DNA of 5,827 bases, from NCBI GenBank assembly GCA_018657655.1, contig JABHWQ010000379.1, positions 1-5,827 of the forward strand, given 5' to 3'. The position numbers and the translations under genes were made by a program. Below, piece by piece: positions 1 through 5,457 of the stretch (within the stretch, counting starts at the first letter, position 1; the number at the start of each line of letters is the position of its first letter). Under the pieces are notes generated by a model. That model searched no databases. It saw only the letters and a program-made list of their open reading frames with translations, and was not told the origin of the DNA. This stretch comes from Chloroflexota bacterium (lineage in GTDB: Bacteria; Chloroflexota; Dehalococcoidia; SZUA-161; SpSt-899).

Positions 1-457
1 GGCCCCGAACAGCTTAGGGAAAGCCGACTATCCAATCATTTTGACGACTGGTGCACGTACGTTGGGATATCTTCATTCGCAGATGCGTGATATTCCAACA
101 CTGCGCCGGATGAATCCGGAGCCATTTGCCGAGATACACATGGATACTGCCGAGGAATATGGAATCGACGATGGAGATGTAATTAAGGTCGAGACCGAAA
201 CCGGGAGTATTGAGATTGGGACGAGAATTACGGATAATATTATGTCGGGAATTATCAGCATACCACACGGGTGGGGCGAAGCGAACGTCAACATCTTGAC
301 TCCCGAGCATCCCGGCGACCCGATTAGCGGCGCGCCAATCCTCAAGTGTTTAAATTGCAGGATCACAAAGGTTGAAAATACCATCCCCAGTATTGGATCA
401 GTGGGCAATAAGCCGGATCATTGCGGGAATGCTGAGGTAACGTCTAATCGTAGCTGA
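1..457 (+). CDS. Molybdopterin oxidoreductase (DMSO reductase family), C-terminal part, 5'-truncated
   Basis: This is the end of a gene whose start lies before the window. The frame is open from base 2 and ends at TGA 455-457, so about 151 residues are visible. The segment reads as the molybdopterin-dinucleotide-binding domain that closes DMSO-reductase-family enzymes. It has a 'YPIILTTGAR' strand near the beginning, then 'HSQMRDIPTLRRMNPEPFAEIHMDTA', then 'YGIDDGDVIKVETETGSIE', then 'SIPHGWGEANVNILT', and finally 'DPISGAPILKCLNCRITKV'. These are the usual landmarks of this domain, which holds one of the two pterin guanine dinucleotides of a Mo- or W-bis-MGD cofactor. About 27 residues after the domain look unconserved. 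The N-terminal Fe-S and catalytic regions are missing, so the substrate cannot be named. Formate dehydrogenase-like, acetylene hydratase-like and other oxidoreductase subgroups all remain possible. Its 3' end overlaps the convergent regulator gene by 14 bases. The family call is secure; the specific function is unknown. Confidence 0.88.
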   Translation, partial: APNSLGKADYPIILTTGARTLGYLHSQMRDIPTLRRMNPEPFAEIHMDTAEEYGIDDGDVIKVETETGSIEIGTRITDNIMSGIISIPHGWGEANVNILTPEHPGDPISGAPILKCLNCRITKVENTIPSIGSVGNKPDHCGNAEVTSNRS

Positions 458-1463
458 GTATTTGTTGGGCAACCGAGGCATCGGTTATCAGAATATCGTA
501 ACATCGAATATTGGGGGAAAGGGAGGCGATTGTTGCCTCCACTGCATCATTTCCGGCAGATACCGCTATCACATGCTTTCCGGGTGACTTGGACATCTGT
601 TTTAGGTGTTCCAGAGAAATGGTGATGATATCATTCAGACCCCGGAATTCCTCGATAAGAACGTGTTCCGAATCAAAGGCCTGGAAATTTATCTGACCCT
701 GGGAAATCCGCTTCAAATTCCCAGTATCGGTGTTGTAGTAGTGTAGTATAGCCTCAGCGCGTTTATCGATGTACTTGAAAGTGCCGATCTCGACAAGAAA
801 AGTATCGGCATCCAACGCCTCCAGGAATAGATCCTTAATACCGTTTTGCTCCAGAATATCCAGTTTTTCGTGCTCTTCCAGTTCCTGTTTCTCTACCGGA
901 GATACTTGGAAGTTGAACGCCTGCACATCACCACCGTATTTGGCTCGCATCGCCGCCACCAACGCATTGGGGAAGAACTCCACCACTTTGGCGGCGTTGT
1001 CTTTCAAACCCAGCTCCATCACTGCCATTGGATAGAGCCTGATATCACGAAACCGCCGAGGGGTTAAGTTGTCGACCATCTGCGTCAGCGTTGTCCCCGA
1101 GGCAACGGCGATTTTCGATCCTTCTTTTACCAGCCACTCAAAGTATCGCGAGGCCGCAATCCCAACACTCCTTCTGGCATCGCGCCCCTTGTCGCCCATG
1201 CTGGGGATCACAACTGCATCAAATAACTCAAATCGGTCACGAAGGGCGGCTTCGAGTTCCGGACTACGAGGAGGGGTGACTTCCACGTTTATCTTCATCA
1301 TCCCCTCTTTGACGGCCCGTTCCAAAAGGCGAGATACCTTGGCTTCCGACATACCCAGAGAAATAGCAATTTCTTTTTGGGTTACGTCCGGTTTCGTATA
1401 ACGGTCCCAAACACATCGCCACAAGTCCAGTTGATCAGTTAATTGCCCGATTCTTCTTGCCAT
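444..1463 (-). CDS. SorC-family transcriptional regulator (sugar-binding-domain type)
   Basis: This 339-residue cytoplasmic DNA-binding regulator has the SorC/DeoR-type two-domain layout, close to the family's usual 310-340 residues. An N-terminal helix-turn-helix lies at about residues 28-50 ('TQKEIAISLGMSEAKVSRLL'), followed by 'KEGMMKINV', typical of SorC proteins. The effector-binding domain fills about 65-335. It includes 'VGIAASRYFEWLVKEGSKIAVASGTTL' around 100-126 and ends in 'HVIAVSAGNDAVEATIASL...DILITDASVAQQIL', the family's C-terminal signature. Known members bind phosphorylated sugars or related small molecules (CggR, DeoR of Bacillus, LsrR). The usual Gly-Gly...Lys near the C terminus is not evident here, so the ligand may not be a sugar phosphate. 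The ATG at 1463 has AGGGA a few bases upstream, slightly close but plausible. The gene diverges from the BamB-like operon across 263 bases, so I infer that it controls that operon and itself. The stop is TAG at 446-444. Confidence 0.87.
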   Translation of the reverse strand: MARRIGQLTDQLDLWRCVWDRYTKPDVTQKEIAISLGMSEAKVSRLLERAVKEGMMKINVEVTPPRSPELEAALRDRFELFDAVVIPSMGDKGRDARRSVGIAASRYFEWLVKEGSKIAVASGTTLTQMVDNLTPRRFRDIRLYPMAVMELGLKDNAAKVVEFFPNALVAAMRAKYGGDVQAFNFQVSPVEKQELEEHEKLDILEQNGIKDLFLEALDADTFLVEIGTFKYIDKRAEAILHYYNTDTGNLKRISQGQINFQAFDSEHVLIEEFRGLNDIITISLEHLKQMSKSPGKHVIAVSAGNDAVEATIASLSPNIRCYDILITDASVAQQILSYD

Positions 1464-1501
1464 TATTCCCTACAAAACTCTAACAGGATATTTAATTTTG
1501 G

Positions 1502-1530
1502 ATTATAACCCATTTCCGGTGATAATGCAA
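1502..1530 (-). promoter_or_regulatory. Predicted sigma-70 promoter of the SorC regulator gene
   Basis: On the minus strand, TTGCAT (1530-1525) is followed after 17 bases by a perfect TATAAT (1507-1502). This would start transcription near 1495 and give a leader of about 30 bases before the regulator ATG at 1463. The -10 is strong and the -35 is weak (3 of 6). Its -35 overlaps the left edge of the 1528-1557 dyad, which suggests autoregulation. Confidence 0.5.
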
Positions 1531-1557
1531 TTAATTTCATGTTAATGAAATACATTG
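1528..1557. promoter_or_regulatory. 30-bp dyad between divergent -35 boxes, candidate regulator operator
   Basis: The sequence reads CAAT-N2-ATTTCAT-N4-ATGAAAT-N2-ATTG. All blocks share one dyad centre at 1542.5, giving 11 pairs per half-site. The outer blocks overlap the -35 of the regulator promoter (1525-1530) and the -35 TTGACA of the forward promoter (1555-1560). A dimer or tetramer bound here could block both promoters. I assign it to the adjacent SorC-family protein by position only; it matches no operator that I can name with confidence. Confidence 0.5.
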
Positions 1558-1583
1558 ACAGGTCATAGCATTTCTGCTAGCCT
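1555..1583 (+). promoter_or_regulatory. Predicted forward promoter P1 for the BamB-like operon
   Basis: A perfect -35 box TTGACA (1555-1560) is followed after 17 bases by a weak -10 TAGCCT (1578-1583), supported by an extended -10 TGC at 1575-1577. Transcription would start near 1590 and give a leader of about 137 bases. It stands back to back with the regulator promoter. The weak -10 would suit a promoter that is poor without activation, but that is inference. Confidence 0.4.
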
Positions 1584-1590
1584 TTAGTTG

Positions 1591-1607
1591 TATGGCTATT
1601 GGCCATA
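1591..1607. repeat. Inverted repeat TATGGC-N5-GCCATA
   Basis: Six-base arms at 1591-1596 and 1602-1607 surround a 5-base spacer. It lies just after the expected P1 start site. It could be an auxiliary operator or a small hairpin at the 5' end of the mRNA. Six-base arms can occur by chance in AT-rich intergenic DNA, so this is a weak call. Confidence 0.25.
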
Positions 1608-1625
1608 AGCTATTTTATTTGGACT

Positions 1626-1655
1626 TTGAGATTGATTCGATATTTCGAATATGAT
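1626..1655 (+). promoter_or_regulatory. Predicted forward promoter P2 with palindrome in its spacer
   Basis: TTGAGA (1626-1631, 5 of 6 to the -35 consensus) is followed after 18 bases by TATGAT (1650-1655, 5 of 6 to the -10). This is the better-balanced forward promoter of the region and would start near 1662, leaving a leader of about 65 bases. A perfect inverted repeat ATTCGA-TATT-TCGAAT (1635-1650) occupies the spacer, a position where a bound protein would block polymerase. No data show which of P1 and P2 is used. Confidence 0.42.
1635..1650. repeat. Inverted repeat ATTCGA-N4-TCGAAT, possible operator
   Basis: This is a perfect 6+6 palindrome with a 4-base centre, set between the -35 and -10 boxes of P2. 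TGATTC also occurs as a direct repeat at 1633-1638 and 1652-1657. Its centre is exactly 42 bases, about four helical turns, from that of the palindrome at 1675-1694. Spacing on one face of the helix would suit a multimeric SorC-type protein, but the two palindromes share only the TCGA core. Confidence 0.35.
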
Positions 1656-1674
1656 TCATACAATTACTGGTCAT

Positions 1675-1694
1675 ATCGACAACATTTTGTCGAT
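1675..1694. promoter_or_regulatory. Perfect 8+8 palindrome in the operon leader
   Basis: ATCGACAA (1675-1682) and its exact complement TTGTCGAT (1687-1694) flank the centre CATT. It is the strongest inverted repeat in the intergenic region. It lies about 13-33 bases after the P2 start and 20 bases before the Shine-Dalgarno sequence. It could be an operator or an mRNA stem. Its 3' arm overlaps two further self-complementary segments (CAACAT 1680-1685 with ATGTTG 1693-1698; TGTTG 1694-1698 with CAACA 1702-1706), so alternative stems are possible. Confidence 0.5.
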
Positions 1695-1714
1695 GTTGCG
1701 CCAACAAGCGTTTC

Positions 1715-1720
1715 AGGGGG
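1715..1720 (+). promoter_or_regulatory. Shine-Dalgarno AGGGGG that fixes a TTG start
   Basis: AGGGGG ends 6 bases before TTG 1727-1729. An in-frame TAA at 1721-1723 rules out any earlier start, and the next in-frame candidate (TTG at codon 10) would remove conserved N-terminal residues. The nearby ATG at 1734 is out of frame. The TTG start is therefore well supported. Confidence 0.75.
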
Positions 1721-1726
1721 TAAACA

Positions 1727-3703
1727 TTGAGGTATGCAGAGCAAGGGTTTAATTTGGAAATTGATCTGTCCCGAGGGAACATCGAGAAGGTCGCAACGGA
1801 CCCAAGGGATACCGAGGCTTATCTTGGAGGGCTAGGTACTAACGCCAAGATACTATGGGATAGGGTCCCTCCTGAAATTGAACCCTTTTCTCCTGACAAT
1901 CTACTAATATTTAGCGCTGGTCTTTTAGTCGGCACCGCTGCTCCCAGTGCCAATCGCACCATAGTTTCAACCATTTCTCCTCAGACTAATCTAATGGCAT
2001 TTTCAATGGCAGGCGGATTTTTCGCAGCGGAACTGAAGCATTCCGGTTATGATAAGGTAATCCTTCGCGGCAAGTCCCCTGATTGGGTCTATTTGTGGAT
2101 ACACAATGGCAAGGTAGAGCTGCGTGATGCCAGCCATCTTCAGGGTAAAGGGTGTTATGAAACTGCGGAACTTATTAAACAGGAGTTGAAGGACCCGAAA
2201 GCCCAGGTAGCTTCTATTGGTTTGGCTGGTGAAAACAGAGTCTATTTTGCCTCCATCGAGGTCGAGAAGTCCAGTTGCAGTCGACTAGGCGTTGGTGCCA
2301 TCATGGGTGACAAAAGGATAAAGGCTGTAGCTGTTCGTGGAACCAAGGACGTCAATGTTGCCAAGCCGGCTGAATACTTTGAGCTTTGCACCACAATGCT
2401 GGAATCTATGCGACACCGGTTAGACAATCCACTTCCAGGGTTTGATGCCATGTTGGCTACACTTGGGCCTCAAGCGCTCTCGCACAGTGATGATGGGTTC
2501 CATATCGATAATTTTGCCTGGGGAAATGCCCGCGAACGGAAAAAAGGTCATTGGACCAAGGAATACGGAGAGAAGTGGGAGTCGGACCAGTTACAATCGA
2601 TGGAGCGGCATATAAGTTGCTATAATTGTCCGGTGAAGTGCGGGGGAATAATCAAACACCCAACACTTGGTAGATTCCCAATGAAGTGCTACTCGAAACT
2701 CACCTATCCGATGGCCGCATATGCAGACTTGGATTTTGGCTTTAGAATGATTGGGATTGCTCAGGAGCATGGGGTTGACGGATACACAGCGCCGCAAGTT
2801 ATGGCTTTCGCCGTTGAACTTTACGAAGATGGCATTTTAACCGACGAGGACATGCCGGGATTCCCGTCTGATAACGAGGAGAGGCACTTCTGGTTAATGG
2901 AGAAAATTGTCCGGCGAGAAGGTATTGGAGAGGTTCTGGCCGATGGAGTCTATTGGGCGGCCCGTCGGATTGGCAAAGGGGCAGAAGTCTACGATCATAA
3001 TACGATTAAGAAAAATGAGCAGATGTTTATCAAGCTGGGAACGCTGAATCCCATGTATTACCTTCTGTATGCTACTGGCGAGAAGCTAACGATCACCCAA
3101 ATTGAAGGAGGGGTTCCCCAAGCGCCACTCGCCCCAGAAGATAGAAAGGCATATGTAAAGGATTGGGTGCAAATTCCAACAGGAAAAGAGGAAAGGTTTA
3201 AGCAATTTGTTTTGGAGTGGGGAGATGAGGGTAAAAAAGCTCCATTTTGGCCGGACACTGACTTGTTAAATGAACTTGTTGAGTGGCAGGAGGCGATGCA
3301 CTACATTGATGACGCCACCGGGGTCTGTGCTGGTGTGTCATCATTCATGCCGAAGCCTCCCTATCATATTCACAATTATCCACTTATGCTTTCGGCAGCG
3401 ACCGGTATTGATTTCGATGAAGATAAACTATGGAAATTAGCCGCCAGAAACCGAAACTTGGTCAGGGCCATCAATATCAGAAGAGGTCTAAAGAAAGAGG
3501 ACGAACATCCTCCGGACGACCATTGGAAGAAAAGGTTCCCCGAGTTTGAAGCTGAGCTCTTAGACAATTATTACAAATTCAAGCGGTGGAATGATCAGGG
3601 GGTTCCCACCAGAGAGTATTTGCATGAATTGGATTTGGATTATGTTGGCGAAGACTTGGAACAGAGAGGGTTTCTGAAAAGTGTAGAAGAGGCGGAAGCC
3701 TAA
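1727..3703 (+). CDS. bamB-like: BamB-like AOR-family tungsten/molybdenum oxidoreductase (class II benzoyl-CoA reductase type)
   Basis: This 658-residue enzyme belongs to the aldehyde:ferredoxin oxidoreductase family and is longer than classical AOR (about 605) but close to BamB (about 650). Residues 5-210 form the AOR N-terminal domain, opening 'GFNLEIDLSRGNIEKV' and closing with 'LGVGAIMGDKRIKA' at 187-200; the rest is the AOR C-terminal region. Cluster ligands are C298, C301 and C305 ('CYNCPVKC') plus C534 ('DDATGVC'), expected to hold one [4Fe-4S]. C321 in 'MKCYSKLTYPMAAY' sits where BamB has its tungsten-ligand cysteine, and H259 matches a catalytic His. BamB proteins reduce benzoyl-CoA to the cyclic dienoyl-CoA at a W-bis-pterin site in the cytoplasm. 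By recalled alignment, resemblance to Geobacter BamB runs over the whole length. Other active-site positions differ (A250, S254, D256), so the substrate could be another aryl- or cyclic acyl-CoA, or an aldehyde. It is the first gene of the operon, with a TTG start; the BamC-like gene follows after 20 bases. Confidence 0.85.
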   Translation: MRYAEQGFNLEIDLSRGNIEKVATDPRDTEAYLGGLGTNAKILWDRVPPEIEPFSPDNLLIFSAGLLVGTAAPSANRTIVSTISPQTNLMAFSMAGGFFAAELKHSGYDKVILRGKSPDWVYLWIHNGKVELRDASHLQGKGCYETAELIKQELKDPKAQVASIGLAGENRVYFASIEVEKSSCSRLGVGAIMGDKRIKAVAVRGTKDVNVAKPAEYFELCTTMLESMRHRLDNPLPGFDAMLATLGPQALSHSDDGFHIDNFAWGNARERKKGHWTKEYGEKWESDQLQSMERHISCYNCPVKCGGIIKHPTLGRFPMKCYSKLTYPMAAYADLDFGFRMIGIAQEHGVDGYTAPQVMAFAVELYEDGILTDEDMPGFPSDNEERHFWLMEKIVRREGIGEVLADGVYWAARRIGKGAEVYDHNTIKKNEQMFIKLGTLNPMYYLLYATGEKLTITQIEGGVPQAPLAPEDRKAYVKDWVQIPTGKEERFKQFVLEWGDEGKKAPFWPDTDLLNELVEWQEAMHYIDDATGVCAGVSSFMPKPPYHIHNYPLMLSAATGIDFDEDKLWKLAARNRNLVRAINIRRGLKKEDEHPPDDHWKKRFPEFEAELLDNYYKFKRWNDQGVPTREYLHELDLDYVGEDLEQRGFLKSVEEAEA

Positions 3704-3723
3704 AACGAGTAGGGATTTTGAGA

Positions 3724-4266
3724 ATGAAAAAAGTCAAAACCATAAAGATAGATGTTGACCTATGTAATGGTTGCCGCGCATGTGAGGTAGCCTGCTCAGC
3801 CTTTCATGCTGAACCAAAATATAGCAGCACTAATCCGGAGAAATCGAATATTCGGGTGCTTTTTGATGTAAAGAGAAATCTTTATATTCCGGTAATGGCC
3901 GGTGAGTATACGGACGCCGAATGTATGGGCAGAGACCAGTATATAATAGATGGAACGGAATATGACGAGTGTACCTTCTGCAGGGCTTCCTGCCCGGCCA
4001 GAGATGTTTTCAAAGACCCTGATTCCGGTCTGCCCCTGAAATGTGATATGTGTGAAGAGGAACCGCCGCTGGAAGAGCCCCTTTGTGTGAAGTGGTGCAT
4101 AACTGATGCCCTCACTTATGTAGAGCGGGAAGAGGAAGAAGAGGAAGAAGAAAAACTGGATGATGTAGAGATAGGGTTGGAAGCGCTGGCAAACAAACAT
4201 GGAATGAAGAAGATTACGGATACCCTCGCTCGACTATCGATGTCCAAGAAGGGCGAATACGTTTAG
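3724..4266 (+). CDS. bamC-like: BamC-like ferredoxin subunit with three predicted [4Fe-4S] clusters
   Basis: This 180-residue soluble electron-transfer subunit has exactly 12 cysteines in the ferredoxin segment: C14-X2-C17-X2-C20-X3-C24, C67, C83-X2-C86-X3-C90, C107-X2-C110 and C121-X3-C125. That number suits three [4Fe-4S] clusters. This matches BamC, the partner of BamB in the (BamBC)2 core of class II benzoyl-CoA reductase, and the gene follows directly after the BamB-like enzyme. It would pass electrons between the enzyme's own cluster and the downstream CCG protein. I chose ATG 3724, which has AGGG 9 bases upstream. The TTG at 3718 lies only 3 bases from the same AGGG and would add just two residues. 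After the clusters comes a run of eight Glu (136-143) and a charged tail ending 'LSMSKKGEYV', which looks specific to this protein. Generic DmsB/HydN-type ferredoxins are the alternative, but context favours BamC. Confidence 0.82.
   Translation: MKKVKTIKIDVDLCNGCRACEVACSAFHAEPKYSSTNPEKSNIRVLFDVKRNLYIPVMAGEYTDAECMGRDQYIIDGTEYDECTFCRASCPARDVFKDPDSGLPLKCDMCEEEPPLEEPLCVKWCITDALTYVEREEEEEEEEKLDDVEIGLEALANKHGMKKITDTLARLSMSKKGEYV
4129..4152 (+). repeat. In-frame GAA/GAG tract encoding eight glutamates
   Basis: Eight consecutive GAA or GAG codons encode residues 136-143 of the BamC-like protein, within a purine-only stretch from about 4127 to 4155. It lies just beyond the last cluster cysteine. Mixed GAA/GAG codons argue against a pure slippage product, though a triplet tract can still vary in length without a frameshift. 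Confidence 0.8.
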
Positions 4267-4287
4267 GTGAAAGAGTAGGATTGAACG

Positions 4288-5439
4288 ATGGAGATTGTAG
4301 CACCCTTCACAGATGCAATTGATGCCATAAAAGAGGTGGGTGGAGAACAGTTCAAGTTCTGCTATCAATGCGGACTGTGCGATACTGTTTGCCCGTGGAA
4401 CAAGGTTACAACTTTTAGTATGCGCAAGCTGGTCCGAGAGGCTACCTTTGGTTTGACCGAGATAGAAGGCGAGGATATATGGCGCTGTACTACCTGCGGA
4501 AAATGTCCCCAGCGGTGTCCCAGAGATGTAAAACAAATAGAATCCGGGGTAGCATTGCGCAGGCTTGCCACGCAATACGGGGTTTTCCATACCACGGCAC
4601 GTCCTCTGCGCAGCGTAAGCGGAAGCCTCGTTGGCGCTGGCAACCCCATGGGTGAAGAACGCAGCAAGAGAGCAGACTGGGCAAAGGATCTTTCCGTCAA
4701 GACATTCACCGAGGAGACGGAGTTTCTCTATTTCCCCGGCTGCTATCTCAGCTATGACGCAAGGTTGAAAAAAGTAGCCGCTGCTACTGTGAACATACTG
4801 AATAGTGCAGAAGTGGATTTCGGGATACTGGGTACCGAGGAGAATTGCTGCGGAGAAAGCATTCGCAAGACGGGTGATGAGCAAGTGTTCAAACGACTGG
4901 TCAAGGAAAATATTAAAACCTTTATCGAAAATGGGGTACATAAAATCCTGGTTTCTTCACCACATTGCTATCACACCTTTAAAAACGAGTATCCGGAATT
5001 TAATGTGAACTTTGAGGTCATTCACATGTCCCAGTTCTTGCTTCAGCTCATCAAGGAAGGCCGGATTACGCCCAAAAAGGAATTCCTGAAGAAAGTAACA
5101 TACCATGATCCCTGCTACCTGGGTCGGCATAATAACATCTTTGAAGAGCCCAGGGAGGTTCTGGGAAGTGTTCCCGGTTTGGAATTCGTGGAGATGGCTG
5201 AATCGCGTAAGGACAGTCTCTGTTGTGGTGGTGGAGGCGGTAGGATATGGATGGACACGCCAATGGAAGAGAGATTCTCCAATCTCAGACTTCAACAGGC
5301 TATTGATGTCGGGGCCGAAGTGCTGGTCACTTGCTGCCCCTATTGCATCATCAATTTTGAAGACAGCAGGCTAACAATGGAGGGTTGCGAAGCCCTCCAG
5401 ATTAAAGACATCACTGAGATCATCCAGGAAGTCATCTAG
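4288..5439 (+). CDS. bamD-like: BamD/HdrD-like iron-sulfur protein with two ferredoxin motifs and two CCG domains
   Basis: This 383-residue protein has the HdrD/GlcF layout. Two CX2CX2CX3C ferredoxin motifs lie at C25/C28/C31/C35 and C67/C70/C73/C77. Two CCG (cysteine-rich) domains follow. The first has C152, C187-C188 and C227, but Ser224 stands where the first Cys of the closing CX2C would be. The second is complete: C276, C312-C313 with a run of five Gly, and C350/C353. CCG domains hold noncubane Fe-S clusters in heterodisulfide reductase (Hdr) and mediate two-electron chemistry or electron relay. BamD has this architecture and lies third in bam clusters, exactly as here. It probably links the BamBC-like pair to a further electron donor or acceptor. 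No membrane helix is seen. ATG 4288 has GTAGGA 7 bases upstream, and the gene starts 21 bases after the BamC-like stop. A generic HdrD-like electron-transfer protein is the alternative. Confidence 0.82.
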   Translation: MEIVAPFTDAIDAIKEVGGEQFKFCYQCGLCDTVCPWNKVTTFSMRKLVREATFGLTEIEGEDIWRCTTCGKCPQRCPRDVKQIESGVALRRLATQYGVFHTTARPLRSVSGSLVGAGNPMGEERSKRADWAKDLSVKTFTEETEFLYFPGCYLSYDARLKKVAAATVNILNSAEVDFGILGTEENCCGESIRKTGDEQVFKRLVKENIKTFIENGVHKILVSSPHCYHTFKNEYPEFNVNFEVIHMSQFLLQLIKEGRITPKKEFLKKVTYHDPCYLGRHNNIFEEPREVLGSVPGLEFVEMAESRKDSLCCGGGGGRIWMDTPMEERFSNLRLQQAIDVGAEVLVTCCPYCIINFEDSRLTMEGCEALQIKDITEIIQEVI

Positions 5440-5457
5440 GGAACAAAGAAACTGAAC

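Noticed and set aside
471..486. Inverted repeat AACCGA-GGCA-TCGGTT as a bidirectional terminator
   Set aside because: It lies inside the regulator coding sequence, has only 6-base arms and lacks a T-run on either strand.
1555..1580. Sigma-54 (-24/-12) promoter in the intergenic region
   Set aside because: I could not find GG and GC at the required spacing with the TGGCAC/TTGCA consensus; the sigma-70 pattern fits better.
1592..1654. Possible 20-codon leader peptide (ATG at 1592, TGA at 1652)
   Set aside because: It has no ribosome site, begins only a few bases after the predicted P1 start, and shows no run of a regulatory amino acid.
3718..3723. TTG start two codons upstream for the BamC-like gene
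   Set aside because: It is only 3 bases after the AGGG ribosome site; ATG 3724 has normal spacing and the family-like N terminus.
3796..4200. Minus-strand open frame rich in Phe and Leu that looks membrane-like
   Set aside because: The hydrophobic run is the complement of the Glu-codon tract (TTC/CTC) of the BamC-like gene, so it is a shadow and not a membrane protein.
4234..4941. Long open frame (235 codons) on the minus strand opposite the BamD-like gene
   Set aside because: It is antisense to a clearly conserved protein, has low-complexity, unrecognisable sequence, and has no supporting ribosome site or family match.
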